NCBI GenBank assembly: GCA_018350325.1
Contig: JAEVLN010000009.1
Span: 3,175,559 to 3,239,558, forward strand
Direction: 5' to 3'
Source of the DNA: Globodera rostochiensis
Taxonomy: Eukaryota; Nematoda; Chromadorea; Rhabditida; Heteroderidae
Length of the DNA: 64,000 nt
Made by a program: the position numbers and the translations under genes. This document shows, one piece after another, positions 14,301-28,400 of this stretch. Position 1 is the stretch's first letter, and each line of letters begins with the position of its first letter. The notes beneath the pieces are model-generated. The model worked only from the letters and a program-made list of their open reading frames with translations, ran no database searches and was not told the origin of the DNA.

Positions 14301-16130
14301 CAACTGAACCAGAATTAGGTTTCCCGAAATCCAGAATGCACCAGAATTTGTTTCCCGGAAAGCCAACTGAACCAGAATTAGGTTTCCGGAAATCCAGAAT
14401 GCACCAGAATTTGTGTCCCGGAAAGCCAACTGAACCAGAATTAGGTTTCCCGAAATCCAGAATGCACCAGAATTTGTGTCCCGGAAAGCCAACTGAACCA
14501 GAATTAGGTTTCCGGAAATCCAGAATGCACCAGAATTTGTGTCCCGGAAAGCCAACTGAACCAGAATTAGGTTTCCGGAAATCCAGAATGCACCAGAATT
14601 TGTGTCCCGGAAAGCCAACTGAACCAGAATTAGGTTTCCGGAAATCCAGAATGCACCAGAATTTGTGTCCCGGAAAGCCAACTGAACCAGAATTAGGTTT
14701 CCGGAAATCCAGAATTCACCATAATTTGCTGTCCCGTAAAGCCAACTGAACCAGAATTAGGTTTCCGGAAATCCAGAATGCACCAGAATTTGTTTCCCGG
14801 AAAGCCAACTGAACCAGAATTAGGTTTCCGGAAATCCAGAATTCACCAGAATTTGCTGTCCCGGAAAGCCAACTGAACCAGAATTAGGTTTCCGGAAATC
14901 CAGAATGCACCAGAATTTGTTTCCCGGAAAGCCAACTGAACCAGAATTAGGTTTCCGGAAATCCAGAATGCACCAGAATTTGTGTCCCGGAAAGCCAACT
15001 GAACCAGAATTAGGTTTCCGGAAATCCAGAATGCACCAGAATTTGTGTCCCGGAAAGCCAACTGAACCAGAATTAGGTTTCCGGAAATCCAGAATTCACC
15101 AGAATTTGCTGTCCCGTAAAGCCAACTGAACCAGAATTAGGTTTCCGGAAACAGAATGCACCAGAATTTGCTGTCACGGAAAGCTAACTGAACCAGAATT
15201 AGGTTTCCGGAAATCCAGAATGCACCAGAATTTGTTTCCCGGAAAGCCAACTGAACCAGAATTAGGTTTCCGGAAATCCAGAATGCACCAGAATTTGTTT
15301 CCCGGAAAGCCAACTGAACCAGAATTAGGTTTCCGGAAATCCAGAATGCACCAGAATTTGTGTCCCGGAAAGCCAACTGAACCAGAATTAGGTTTCCGGA
15401 AATCCAGAATTCACCAGAATTTGTGTCCCGGAAAGCCAACTGAACCGAATTAGGTTTCCGGAAATCCAGAATGCACCAGAATTTGTTTCCCGGAAAGCCA
15501 ACTGACCAGAATTAGGTTTCCGGAAATCCGAATTCCAACAAATTTGTGTTCCGGAATGCCAACGACCAGATTAGGTTTCCGGAAACCAGAGTGCACCAGA
15601 ATTTGTGTGTCCCGGAAAGCCAATGAAACCAGATTAGTTTCCGGAAATCCAGAATGCACCAGAATTGTTTCCCGGAAAGCCACTGAACCAGAAATTAGGT
15701 TTCCGGAAATCCAGAATGCACCAGAATGGTGCCGGAAAGACACTGAACCAGAATTAGGTTCCCGAAATCCAGAATGCACCAGAATTGTTTCCGAAAGCCA
15801 TGAACCAGAATAGGTTTCCGCGAAATCCAGAATGCACCAGAGCAATTTTTTCCCGGAAACCAATGAACCAGAATTAGGTTTCCGGAAATCCAGATGCACC
15901 AGAATTTGTGTCCCGGAAGCCAACTGAACCAAATTAGGTTTCCGAAATCATTCACCAGAATTAGGTTCCGGAAAGCCATGAACCAGAATTAGGTGGTCGA
16001 AAGTCCATGCACCAGAATTGCTTCCCGGAAAGCAACAACCAGAATTAGGTTTCCCGAAATCCAGAATGCACCAGAATTTGCTGTCACGGAAAGCTAACTG
16101 AACCAGAATTAGGTTTCCGGAAACAGAATG
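8310..16130. repeat. Array 1: dimer zone with near-perfect core at 13640-15440
   Basis: Only A-B dimers. 8640-12650 and 15440-16130 are rich in one-base indels. From about 13640 to 15440 the units are almost identical, differing mainly at TTTCCGG/TTTCCCG and TTTGTG/TTTGTT, and the 63-bp period is exact, giving frames of over 280 codons on both strands. Confidence 0.9.
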
Positions 16131-16403
16131 CACCAGAATTTGCTGTCGCGGAAAGCCAACTAAACCAGAATTAGGCTCATCGGAAAGTCACTATATAGAC
16201 CAGAATTAGGTTTCCGGAAATCCATAATGCACTAGAATTTGCTGTCCCGGAAAGCCAACTAAACCAGAATTAGGCTCATCGGAAAGTCACTATATAGACC
16301 AGAATTAGGTTTCCGGAAATCCATAATGCACTAGAATTTGCTGTCCCGGAAAGCCAACTAAACCAGAATTAGGCTCTTCGGAATGTCAGTATAGACCAGA
16401 ATT
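16130..16403. repeat. Array 1: third, short trimer patch
   Basis: Three units with subunit C (TAGGCTCATC or TAGGCTCTTC plus GTCACTATATA/GTCAGTATA) lie inside the dimer zone. They match the 5.2-5.6 kb and 8.0-8.3 kb trimers, indicating block duplication or gene conversion across more than 8 kb. Confidence 0.85.
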
Positions 16404-19400
16404 AGGTTTCCCGAAATCCAGAATGCACCAGAATTTGCTGTCACGGAAAGCTAACTGAACCAGAATTAGGTTTCCGGAAATCCAGAATGCACCAGAATTT
16501 GTTTCCCGGAAAGCCAACTGAACCAGAATTAGGTTTCCGGAAATCCAGAATGCACCAGAATTTGTTTCCCGGAAAGCCAACTGAACCAGAATTAGGTTTC
16601 CCGAAATCCAGAATGCAACAGAATTTGCTGTCACGGAAAGCTAACTGAACCAGAATTAGGTTTCCGGAAATCCAGAATGCACCAGAATTTGTTTCCCGGA
16701 AAGCCAACTGAACCAGAATTAGGTTTCCGGAAATCCAGAATGCACCAGAATTTGTGTCCCGGAAAGCCAACTGAACCAGAATTAGGTTTCCGGAAATCCA
16801 GAATTCACCAGAATTTGCTGTCCCGTAAAGCCAACTGAACCAGAATTAGGTTTCCGGAAATCCAGAATTCACCAGAATTTGTGTTCCCGGAAAGCAAACT
16901 GAACCAGAATTAGGTTTCCCGGAAATCCAGAATGCACCAAATTTGTGTCCCGGAAAGCCAACTGAACCAGAATTAGGTTTCCCGAAATCCAGAATGCACA
17001 GAATTTGCTGTCCCGGAAAGCCAACTGAACCAGAATTAGGTTTCCCGAAATCCAGAAGCACCAGAATTTGTGTCCCGGAAAGCAACTGAACCAGAATTAG
17101 GTTTCCGGAAATCCAGATGCACCAGAATTTGTTCCCGGAAAGCCAACTGAACCAGAATTAGGTTTCCGGAAATCCGAATGCACCAGAATTTGTGTCCCGG
17201 AAAGCCAACTGAACCAGAATTAGGTTTCCGGAAACCAGAATTCACCAGAATTTGCTGTCCCGGAAAGCCAACTGAACCAGAATTAGGTTCCGGAATCCAG
17301 AATGCACCAGAATTTGCTGTCACGGAAGCTAACTGAACCAGAAATTAGGTTTCGGAAATCCAGAATGCAACCAGAATTTGTTTCCCGGAAAGCCAACTGA
17401 AACCAGAATTAGTTTCCGGAAATCCAGAATGCACCAGAATTTGGTTCCCCGGAAAGCCAACTGACCAGAATAGGTTTCCGGAAAATCCAGAAATGCCACC
17501 AGAATTTCGTGTCACGTAAAGCTAACTGACCAGAATTAGGTTTCCGGAAATCCAGAATGCAACCAGAATTTGTGTCCCGGAAAGCCACGAAACCAGAATT
17601 AGGTTTCCGGAAATCCAGAATGCACCAGAATTTGCTGTCCCGGAAAACCAAACTGAACCAGAATTAGGTTTGCCGGAAATCCAGAATGCACCAGAATTTG
17701 TCCCGGAAGCCAACTGAACCAGAATTAGGTTCCCGGAAATCCAGAATGCCCAGAATTGTGTCCCGAAAGCCAACTGGAACCAGAAGTAGGTTTCCCCGAA
17801 ATCCAGAATGCACCAGAATTTGCTGTCCCGGAAAGCCAACTGAACCAGAATTAGGTTTCCGGAAATCCAGAATGCACCAGAATTGTGTCCCGGAAAGCCA
17901 ACTGAACCAGAATTAGGTTTCCGGAAATCCAGAATGCACCAGATTTGTGTCCCGTAAAGCCAACTGAACCAGAATTAGGTTTCCGGAAATCCAGAATGCA
18001 CAGAATTTGCTGTCCCGGAAAGCCAACTGAACCAGAATTAGGTTATCCGGAAATCCAGAAGCACCAGAATTTGTGTCCCGGAACAAGCCAACTGAACCAG
18101 AATTAGGTTTCCCGGAAATCAGAATGCACCAGAATTGTTCCCGGAAAGCCACTGAACCAGAATTAGGTTTCCGGAAATCAGAATGCACCAGAATTGTGTC
18201 CCGGAAAGCCAACTGAACAGAATTAGGTTTCCCGGAATCCAGAATGCACCAGAATTTGTTGTCCCGGAAAGCCAACTGAACAGAATTAGGTTTCCGAATT
18301 CCAGAATGCACCAGAATTTGTGTCCCGGAAAGCCAACTGAACCAGAATTAGGTTTCGGAAATCCAGAATGCACCAGAATTTGTGGTCCCGGAAAGCAACT
18401 GAACCAGAATTAGGTCACGGAATCCAGAATGCACCAGAATTTGTGTCCCGAAAGCCAACTGAACCAGAATTAGTTTTCCCGGAAATCCAGAATGCACCAG
18501 AATTTGTTTCCGGAAAGCCAACTGACCAGAATAGGTTTCCGGAAATCAGAATGCACCAGAATTTGTGTCCCGGAAAGCCAACTGAACCAGATTAGGTTTC
18601 CCGAAATCCAGAATGCACCAGAATTTGTGTCCCGGAAAGCCAACTGAACCGAATTAGGTTTTCCCGAAATCCAGAATGCACCAGAATTTGTTTCCCGGAA
18701 AGCCAACTGACCAGAATTAGGTTTCCGGAAATCCAGAATGCACCAGAATTTGTTGTACCGGAAAGCCACTGAACCAGAATTAGGTTTCCGGAAATCCAGA
18801 ATGCACCAGAATTTGTTGTCCCGGAAACCAACTGAACCAGAATTAGGTTTCCGGAAATCAGAATGCACCAGAATTTGTTTCCCGGAAGCCAACTGAACCA
18901 GAATTAGGTTCCCGAAATTCAGAATGCACCAGAATTTGGCTGTCCGGAAAGCCAACTGAACCAGAATTAGGTTTCGGGAAATCCAGAATGCACCAGAATT
19001 TGTGCCCGGAAAGCCAACTGAACCAGAATTAGGTTTCCGGAAATCCAGAATGCACCAGAATTTCTGTCCCGGAAAGCCAACTGAACCAGAATTAGGTTTC
19101 CGGAAAATCCAGAATGCACCAGATTGTTGTCCCGGAAGCCAACTGAACCAGAATTAGGTTTCCGGAAATCCAGAATGCACCAGAATTTGTGTCCCGGAAA
19201 GCCAACTGAACCAGAATTAGGTTTCCGGAAATCCAGAATTCACCAGAATTTGCTGTCCCGTAAAGCCAACTGAACCAGAATTAGGTTTCCGGAAATCCAG
19301 AATGCACCAGAATTTGTGTCCCGGAAAAGCCAACTGAACCAGAATTAGGTTTCCGGAATCCGAATGCACCAGAATTTGTGTCCCGGAAAGCCAACTGAAC

Positions 19401-22400
19401 CAGAATTAGGTTTCCGGAAACCAGAATGCACCAGAATTTGTGTCCCGGAAAGCCACTGAACCAGAATTAGGTTTCCGGAATCCAGAATGCACCAGAATTT
19501 TGTGTCCCGGAAAGCCAACTGAACCAGAATTAGGTTTCGGAAATCCAGAATTCACCAGAATTTGCTGTCCCGTAAAGCCAACTGAACCAGAATTAGGTTC
19601 CGGAAATCCAGAATGCACCAGAATTTGTGTCCCGGAAAGCCAACTGAACCAGAATTGGTTTCCGGAAATCCAGAATGCACCAGAATTTGTGTCCCGGAAG
19701 CCAACTGAACCAGAATAGGTTTCCGGAAATCCAGAATGCACCAGAATTTGCTGTCCCGGAAAGCCAACTGAACCGAATTAGGTTTCCGGAAATCCAGAAT
19801 GCACCAGAATTTGTGTCCCGAAAGCCCAACGAACCAGAATTAGGTTTCCGGAAATCCAGAATTCACCAGAATTTGTGTCCCGGAAAAGCCAACGAACCAG
19901 AATTAGGTTTCCGGAAATCCAGAATGCACCAGAATTTGTTTCCCGGAAAGCCACTGAACCAGAATTAGGTTTCCGGAAATCCAGAATGCACCAGAATTTG
20001 TGTCCCGGAAACCAACTGAACCAGAATTAGGTTTCCCGGAAATCCAGAATGCACCAGAATTTGTGTCCCGAAAGCCAACTGAACCAGAATTAGGTTTCCC
20101 GGAAATCCAGAATGCACCAGAATTTGTGTCGGAAAGCCAACTGAACCAGAATTAGGTTTCCGGAAATCCAGAATGCACCAGAATTTGTTCCCGGAAAGCC
20201 AACTGAACCAGAATTAGGTTTCCGAAATCCAGAATGCACCAGAATTTTGTCCCGGAAAGCCAACTGAACCAGAATTAGGTTTCCCGGAAATCCAGAATGC
20301 ACCAGATTTGTGTCCCGGAAAGCCAACTGAACCAGAATTAGGTTTCCGAAATCCAGAATGCACCAAATTTGTTTCCCGGAAAGCCAACTGAAACCAGAAT
20401 TAGGTTTCCGGAAATCCAGAATGCCCAGAATTTTGTGTCCGTAAAGCCACTGAACCAGAATTAGGTTTCCGGAAATCCAGAATCACCAGAATTTGTTTCC
20501 CGGAAAGCCAACTGAACCAGAATTAGGTTTCCCGAAATCCAGATGCACCAGAATTTGTGTCCCGGAAAGCCAACTGAACCAGAATTAGGTTTCCGGAAAT
20601 CAGAATGCACCAGAATTTTGTTCCCGGAAAGCCAACTGAACCAGAATTAGGTTTCCCGGAATCCAGAATGCACCAGAATTTGCTGTCCCGTAAAGCCAAC
20701 TGAAACCAGAAATTAGGTTCCGAAATCCAGAATGCACCAGAATTTGTGTCCCGGAAAGCAACGGAACCAGAATTAGGTTCCGGAAATCCAGAATGCACCA
20801 GAATTTGTGTTCCCCGGAAAGCCACTGAAACCAGAATAGGTTTCCGAAATCCAGAATCACACCAGAATTTGGTGGTCCCGGAAAGGCCAACTGAACAGAA
20901 TTAGTTTCCCGAAATCCAGAATGCACCAGAATTTGGGTCCCGGAAAGCCAACTGACCAGAATTAGGTTTTCCCGAAATACAGAATGCACGGGGCAGAAAA
21001 TTTGTGTCCCCGGAAGCCAACTGAACCAGAATTAGTTTCCCGGAAATCCCGAATAATGCACCAGAATTTGTGTCAGGAAAGCCACTGAACCAGAATTAGG
21101 TTTCCGGAATCCAGAATGACCCAAGATTTGTGCCCGGAAAAGCCAACTGAACCAGAAATTAGGTTTCCGGAAATCCAGAATGCACCAGAATTGTGTCCCG
21201 GAAAGCCAACTGAACCAGATTAGGGTTCCCCGAAATCCAGAATGCACCAGATTTGTGTCCCGGAAAGCCAACTGAACCAGAAATTTAGGTTTCCCGAATC
21301 CAGAATGCACATGATTTGTTTCCCGGAAAAGCCAACTGAACCAGAATTAGGTTCCCGGGGAAATCCAGATTACACCAGAACTTGTGTCCCGAAAGGCCAA
21401 CTGAACCAGAATTAGGTTTCCGAATCCGAATGCACCAGAATTGTTTCCCGGAAAGCCAACTGAACCAGAATTAGGTTTCCGGAAATCAGAATTCACCAGA
21501 ATTTGTGTACCCGGAAAGCCAACTGAACCAGAATTAGGTTTCCGGAATCCAGAATGCACCAGAATTTGCTTTCCCGGAAAGCCAACTGAACCAGAATTAG
21601 GTTTCGGAAATCCAGAAATTCCACCAGAATTTGCTGTCCCGAAAAGCCAATCTGAACCAGAATAGGTTTCCGAAATCCAGAAATGCACCAGAATTTGTGT
21701 CCCCGGAAAGCCTCACTGAACCGAATTAGGTTCCAGTAAATCCAGAATGCACCAGATTTGTTTCCCGGAAAGCCAACTGAACAGAATTAGGTTTCCCGGA
21801 AATCCAGAATGCACACAGGATTTGTGTCCCGGAAAGCAACCTGAACCAGAATTTGAGAATTAGGTTTACCGCAATCCAGAATGCACCAGAAATTGCTGTC
21901 CGAAAGCTAAATGAACCAGAATTAGGTTTCCGGAAATCCAGAATGCACCAGAATTTGTTCCGGAAAGCCAACTGAACCAGAATTAGGTTTCCGGAAATCC
22001 AGAATGCACCAGAATTTTGTCCCGTAAAGCCTAACTGAACCAGAATTAGGTTTCCGGAAATCCAGAATGCACCAGATTTGTGTCCCGGAAAGCCAACTGA
22101 ACCAGAATTAGGTTTCCGGAAATCCAGAAATGCACAGAATTTGTGTCCCGGAAAGCCAACTGAACCAGAATTAGGTTTCCGGAAATCCAGAATGACCAGA
22201 ATTTGCTGTCCCGTAAAGCCAACTGAACCAGAATTAGGTTTCCGGAAATCCAGATGCACCAGAATTTGTCCCGGAAAGCCAACGGAACCAGAATTAGGTT
22301 TCCCGGAAATCCGAATGCACCAGAATTTGTGTCCCGGAAAGCCAACTGAACCAGAATTAGGTTTCCCGAAACCAGAATGCACCAGAATTTGTTTCCCGGA

Positions 22401-25400
22401 AAGCCAACTGAACCGAATTAGGTTTCCGGAATCCAGAATGCACCAGAATTTGTTTCCCGGAAAGCCAACTGAACCAGAATTAGGTTTCCGAAATCCAGAA
22501 TGCACCAGAATTTGTGTCCCGGAAAGCCAACTGAACCAGAATTAGGTTCCGAAATCCAGAATGCACCAGAATTTGTGTCCCGGAAAGCCAACTGAACCAG
22601 AATTAGGTTCCCGAAATCCAGAATGCACCAGAATTTGCTGTCCCGGAAAGCCAACTGAACCAAATTGGTTTCCCGGAAATCCAGAATGCACCAGAATTTG
22701 TGTCCCGGAAAGCCAACTGAACCAGATTAGGTTTCCGGAAATCCAGAATGCACCAGAATTTGTGTCCCGGAAAGCCAACTGAACAGAATTAGGTTTCCGG
22801 AAATCCAGAATGCACCAGAATTTGTGTCCCGGAAAGCCAACTGACCAGAATTAGGTTTCCCGGAAATCCAGAATGCACCAGAATTTGTGTCCCGGAAAGC
22901 CACTGAACCAGAATTAGGTTTCCCGGAAATCCAGAATGCACCAGAATTTGTGTCCCGGAAACCAACTGAACCAGAATTAGGTTTCCGGAAATCCAGAATT
23001 CACCAGAATTTGTGTCCGTAAAGCCAACTGAACCAGAATTAGGTTTCCGGAAATCCAGAATGCACCAGAATTTGTGTCCCGGAAAGCCAACTGAACCAGA
23101 ATTAGGTTTCCCGAAATCCAGAATGCACCAGAATTTGTGTCCCGGAAAGCCAACTGAACCAGAATTAGGTTTCCGGAAATCCAGAATGCACCAGAATTTG
23201 TGTCCCGGAAAGCCAACTGAACCAGAATTAGGTTTCCGGAAATCCAGAATGCACCAGAATTTGTGTCCCGGAAAGCCAACTGAACCAGAATTAGGTTTCC
23301 GGAAATCCAGAATTCACCAGAATTTGTGTCCCGGAAAGCCAACTGAACCAGAATTAGGTTTCCCGAAATCCAGAATGCACCAGAATTTCCTGTCACGGAA
23401 AGCTAACTGAACCAGAATTAGGTTTCCGGAAATCCAGAATGCACCAGAATTTGTTTCCCGGAAAGCGAACCAGAATTAGGTTTCCGGAAATCCAGAATGC
23501 ACCAGAATTTGTCCCGGAAAGCCAACTGAACCAGAATTAGGTTTCCCGAAATCCAGAATGCACCAGAATTTGTGTCCCGGAAAGCCAACTGAACCAGAAT
23601 TAGGTTTCCCGAAATCCAGAATGCACCAGAATTTGTTTCCCGGAAAGCCAACTGAACCAGAATTAGGTTTCCCGAAATCCAGAATGCAACAGAATTTGCT
23701 GTCACGGAAAGCTAACTGAACCAGAATTAGGTTTCCGGAAATCCAGAATGCACCAGAATTTGTTTCCCGGAAAGCCAACTGAACCAGAATTAGGTTTCCG
23801 GAAATCCAGAATGCACCAGAATTTGCTGTCCCGGAAAGCCAACTGAAACCAGAATTGGTTTCCGGAAATCCAGAATGCACCAGAATTTGTGTCCCGGAAG
23901 CCAACTGAACCAGAATAGGTTTCCGGAAATCCAGAATGCACCAGAATTTGTGTCCCGGAAGCCAACTGAACCAGAATTAGGTTTCCGGAAATCCAGAATG
24001 CACCAGAATTTGTGTCCCGGAAAGCCAACTGAACCAGAATTAGGTTTCCCGAAATCCAGAATGCACCAGAATTTGTTTCCCGGAAAGCCAACTGAACCAG
24101 AATTAGGTTTCCCGAAATCCAGAATGCACCAGAATTTGTGTCCCGGAAAGCCAACTGAACCAGAATTAGGTTTCCGGAAATCCAGAATGCACCAGAATTT
24201 GTGTCCCGGAAAGCCAACTGAACCAGAATTAGGTTTCCGGAAATCCAGAATGCACCAGAATTTGTTTCCCGGAAAGCCAACTGAACCAGAATTAGGTTTC
24301 CGGAAATCCAGAATACACCAGAATTTGTGTCCCGGAAAGCCAACTGAACCAGAATTAGGTTTCCCGGAAATCCAGAATGCACCAGAATTTGTGTCCGGAA
24401 AGCCAACTGAACCAGAATTAGGTTTCCCGGAAATCCAGAATGCACCAGAATTTTTTCCCGGAAAGCCAACTGAACCAGAATTAGGTTTCCGGAAATCCAG
24501 AATGCACCAGAATTGTGTCCCGGAAAGCCAACTGAACCAGAATTAGGTTTCCGGAAATCCAGAATGCACCAAATTTGTGTCCCGGAAAGCCAACTGAACC
24601 AGAATTAGGTTTCCGGAATCCCAGAATGCAAGAATTTTGTGCCCGGAAAGCCAACTGAACCAGAATTAGGTTTCCGGAAATCCAGAATGCACCAGAATTT
24701 GTGTCCCGGAAAGCCAACTGAACCAGAATTAGGTTTCCGGAAATCCAGAATGCACCAGAATTTGTGTCCCGGAAAGCCAACTGAACCAGAATTAGGTTTC
24801 CCGAAATCCAGAATGCACCAGAATTTGTTTCCCGGAAAAGCCAACTGAACCAGAATTAGGTTTCCGGAATCCAGAATGCACCAGAATTTGTGTCCCGGAA
24901 AGCCAACTGAACCAGAATTAGGTTTCCGAATCCAGAATGCACCAGAATTTGTGTCCCGGAAAGCCAACTGAACCAGAATTAGGTTTCCGAAATCCAGAAT
25001 GCACCAGAATTTGTTTCCCGGAAAGCCAACTGAACCAGAATTAGGTTCCCGGAAATCCAGAATGCACCAGAATTTGTGTCCCGGAAAGCCAACTGAACCA
25101 GAATTGGTTTCCGGAAATCCAGAATGCACCAGAATTTGTGTCCCGGAAAGCCAACTGAACCAGATTAGGTTTCCGGAAATCCAGAATGCACCAGAATTTG
25201 TGTCCCGGAAAGCCAACTGAACCGAATTAGGTTTCCGGAAATCCAGAATGCACCAGAATTTGTGTCCCGGAAAGCCAACTGACCAGAATTAGGTTTCCGG
25301 AAATCCAGAATGCACCAGAATTTGTGTCCCGGAAAGCCAACGAACCAGAATTAGGTTTCCCGGAAATCCAGAATGCACCAGAATTTGTGTCCCGGAAAGC

Positions 25401-28400
25401 AACTGAACCAGAATTAGGTTTCCGGAAATCCAGAATGCACCAGAATTTGTGTCCCGGAAGCCAACTGAACCAGAATTAGGTTTCCGGAAATCCAGAATGC
25501 ACCAGAATTTGTGTCCCGAAAGCCAACTGAACCAGAATTAGGTTTCCGAAATCCAGAATGCACCAGAATTTGTGTCCGGAAAGCCAACTGAACCAGAATA
25601 GGTTTCTCGAAATCCAGAATGCACCAGAATTTGTGTCCCGGAAAGCCAACTGAACCAGAATTAGGTTTCCGGAAATCCAGAATGCACCAGAATTTGTGTC
25701 CCGGAAAGCCAACTGAACCAGAATTAGGTTTCCCGAAATCCAGAATGCACCAGAATTTGTTTCCCGGAAAGCCAACTGAACCAGAATTAGGTTTCCCGAA
25801 ATCCAGAATGCACCAGAATTTGTTTCCCGGAAAGCCAACTGAACCAGAATTAGGTTTCCGGAAATCCAGAATGCACCAGAATTTGTGTCCCGGAAAGCCA
25901 ACTGAACCAGAATTAGGTTTCCCGAAATCCAGAATGCACCAGAATATGTGTCCCGGAAAGCCAACTGAACCAGAATTAAGGTTTCCGAAATCCCAGAAGC
26001 ACCAGAATTTGTTTCCCGGAAAGCCAACTGAACCAGAATTAGGTTTCCCGAATCCAGATGCACCAGAATTTGTTTCCCGGAAAGCAACTGAACCAGAATT
26101 ATTCCGGAAATCCAGAATACACCAGAATTTGTGTCCCGGAAAGCCAACTGAACCGGAATTAGGTTTCCGGAAATCCAGAATGCACCAGAATTTGTGTCCC
26201 GGAAAGCCAACTGAACCGGAATTAGGTTTCCGGAAATCCAGAATGCACCAGAATTTGTGTCCCGGAAAGCCAACTGAACCAGAATTAGGTTTCCCGAAAT
26301 CCAGAATGCACCAGAATTTGTGTCCCGGAAAGCCAACTGAACCAGAATTAGGTTTCCGGAAATCCAGAATGCACCAGAATTTGTGTCCCGGAAAGCCAAC
26401 TGAACCAGAATTAGGTTTCCGGAAATCCAGAATTCACCAGAATTTGCTGTCCCGTAAAGCCAACTGAACCAGAATTAGGTTTCCGGAAATCCAGAATGCA
26501 CCAGAATTTGTGTCCCGGAAAGCCAACTGAACCAGAATTAGGTTTCCCGAAATCCAGAATGCACCAGAATTTGTGTCCCGGAAAGCCAACTGAACCAGAA
26601 TTAGGTTTCCCGAAATCCAGAATGCACCAGAATTTGTTTCCCGGAAAGCCAACTGAACCAGAATTAGGTTTCCGGAAATCCAGAATTCACCAGAATTTGC
26701 TGTCCCGGAAAGCCAACTGAACCAGAATTAGGTTTCCGGAAATCCAGAATGCACCAGAATTTGTTTCCCGGAAAGCCAACTGAACCAGAATTAGGTTTCC
26801 CGAAATCCAGAATGCACCAGAATTTGTGTCCCGGAAAGCCAACTGAACCAAGAATTAGGTTTCCGAAATCCAGAATGCACCAGATTTGTTTCCCGGAAAG
26901 CCAACTGAACCAGAATTAGGTTTCCGGAAATCCAGAATACACCAGAATTTGTGTCCCGGAAAGCCAACTGAACCAGAATTAGGTTTCCGGAAATCCAGAA
27001 TGCACCAGAATTTGTGTCCCGGAAAGCCAACTGAACCAGAATTAGGTTTCCCGAAATCCAGAATGCACCAGAATTTGTGTCCCGGAAAGCCAACTGAACC
27101 AGAATTAGGTTTCCCGAAATCCAGAATGCACCAGAATTTGTTTCCCGGAAAGCCAACTGAACCAGAATTAGGTTTCCGGAAATCCAGAATACACCAGAAT
27201 TTGTGTCCCGGAAAGCCAACTGAACCAGAATTAGGTTTCCCGAAATCCAGAATGCACCAGAATTTGTTTCCCGGAAAGCCAACTGAACCAGAATTAGGTT
27301 TCCGGAAATCCAGAATACACCAGAATTTGTGTCCCGGAAAGCCAACTGAACCAGAATTAGGTTTCCGGAAATCCAGAATGCACCAGAATTTGTGTCCCGG
27401 AAAGCCAACTGAACCAGAATTAGGTTTCCCGAAATCCAGAATGCACCAGAATTTGTGTCCCGGAAAGCCAACTGAACCAGAATTAGGTTTCCCGAAATCC
27501 AGAATGCACCAGAATTTGTTTCCCGGAAAGCCAACTGAACCAGAATTAGGTTTCCGGAAATCCAGAATACACCAGAATTTGTGTCCCGGAAAGCCAACTG
27601 AACCAGAATTAGGTTTCCGGAAATCCAGAATGCACCAGAATTTGTGTCCCGGAAAGCCAACTGAACCAGAATTAGGTTTCCGGAAATCCAGAATGCACCA
27701 GAATTTGTGTCCCGGAAAGCCAACTGAACCAGAATTAGGTTTCCCGAAATCCAGAATGCACCAGAATTTGTTTCCCGGAAAGCCAACTGAACCAGAATTA
27801 GGTTTCCCGAAATCCAGAATGCACCAGAATTTGTTTCCCGGAAAGCCAACTGAACCAGAATTATTCCGGAAATCCAGAATACACCAGAATTTGTGTCCCG
27901 GAAAGCCAACTGAACCGGAATTAGGTTTCCGGAAATCCAGAATGCACCAGAATTTGTGTCCCGGAAAGCCAACTGAACCAGAATTAGGTTTCCCGAAATC
28001 CAGAATGCAACAGAATTTGCTGTCACGGAAAGCTAACTGAACCAGAATTAGGTTTCCGGAAATCCAGAATGCACCAGAATTTGTGTACCGGAAAGCCAAC
28101 TGAACCAGAATTAGGTTTCCGGAAATCCAGAATTCACCAGAATTTGCTGTCCCGTAAAGCCAACTGAACCAGAATTAGGTTTCCGGAAATCCAGAATGCA
28201 CCAGAATTTGTGTCCCGGAAAGCCAACTGAACCAGAATTAGGTTTCCCGAAATCCAGAATGCACCAGAATTTGTTTCCCGGAAAGCCAACTGAACCAGAA
28301 TTAGGTTTCCCGAAATCCAGAATGCACCAGAATTTGTTTCCCGGAAAGCCAACTGAACCAGAATTAGGTTTCCGGAAATCCAGAATGCACCAGAATTTGT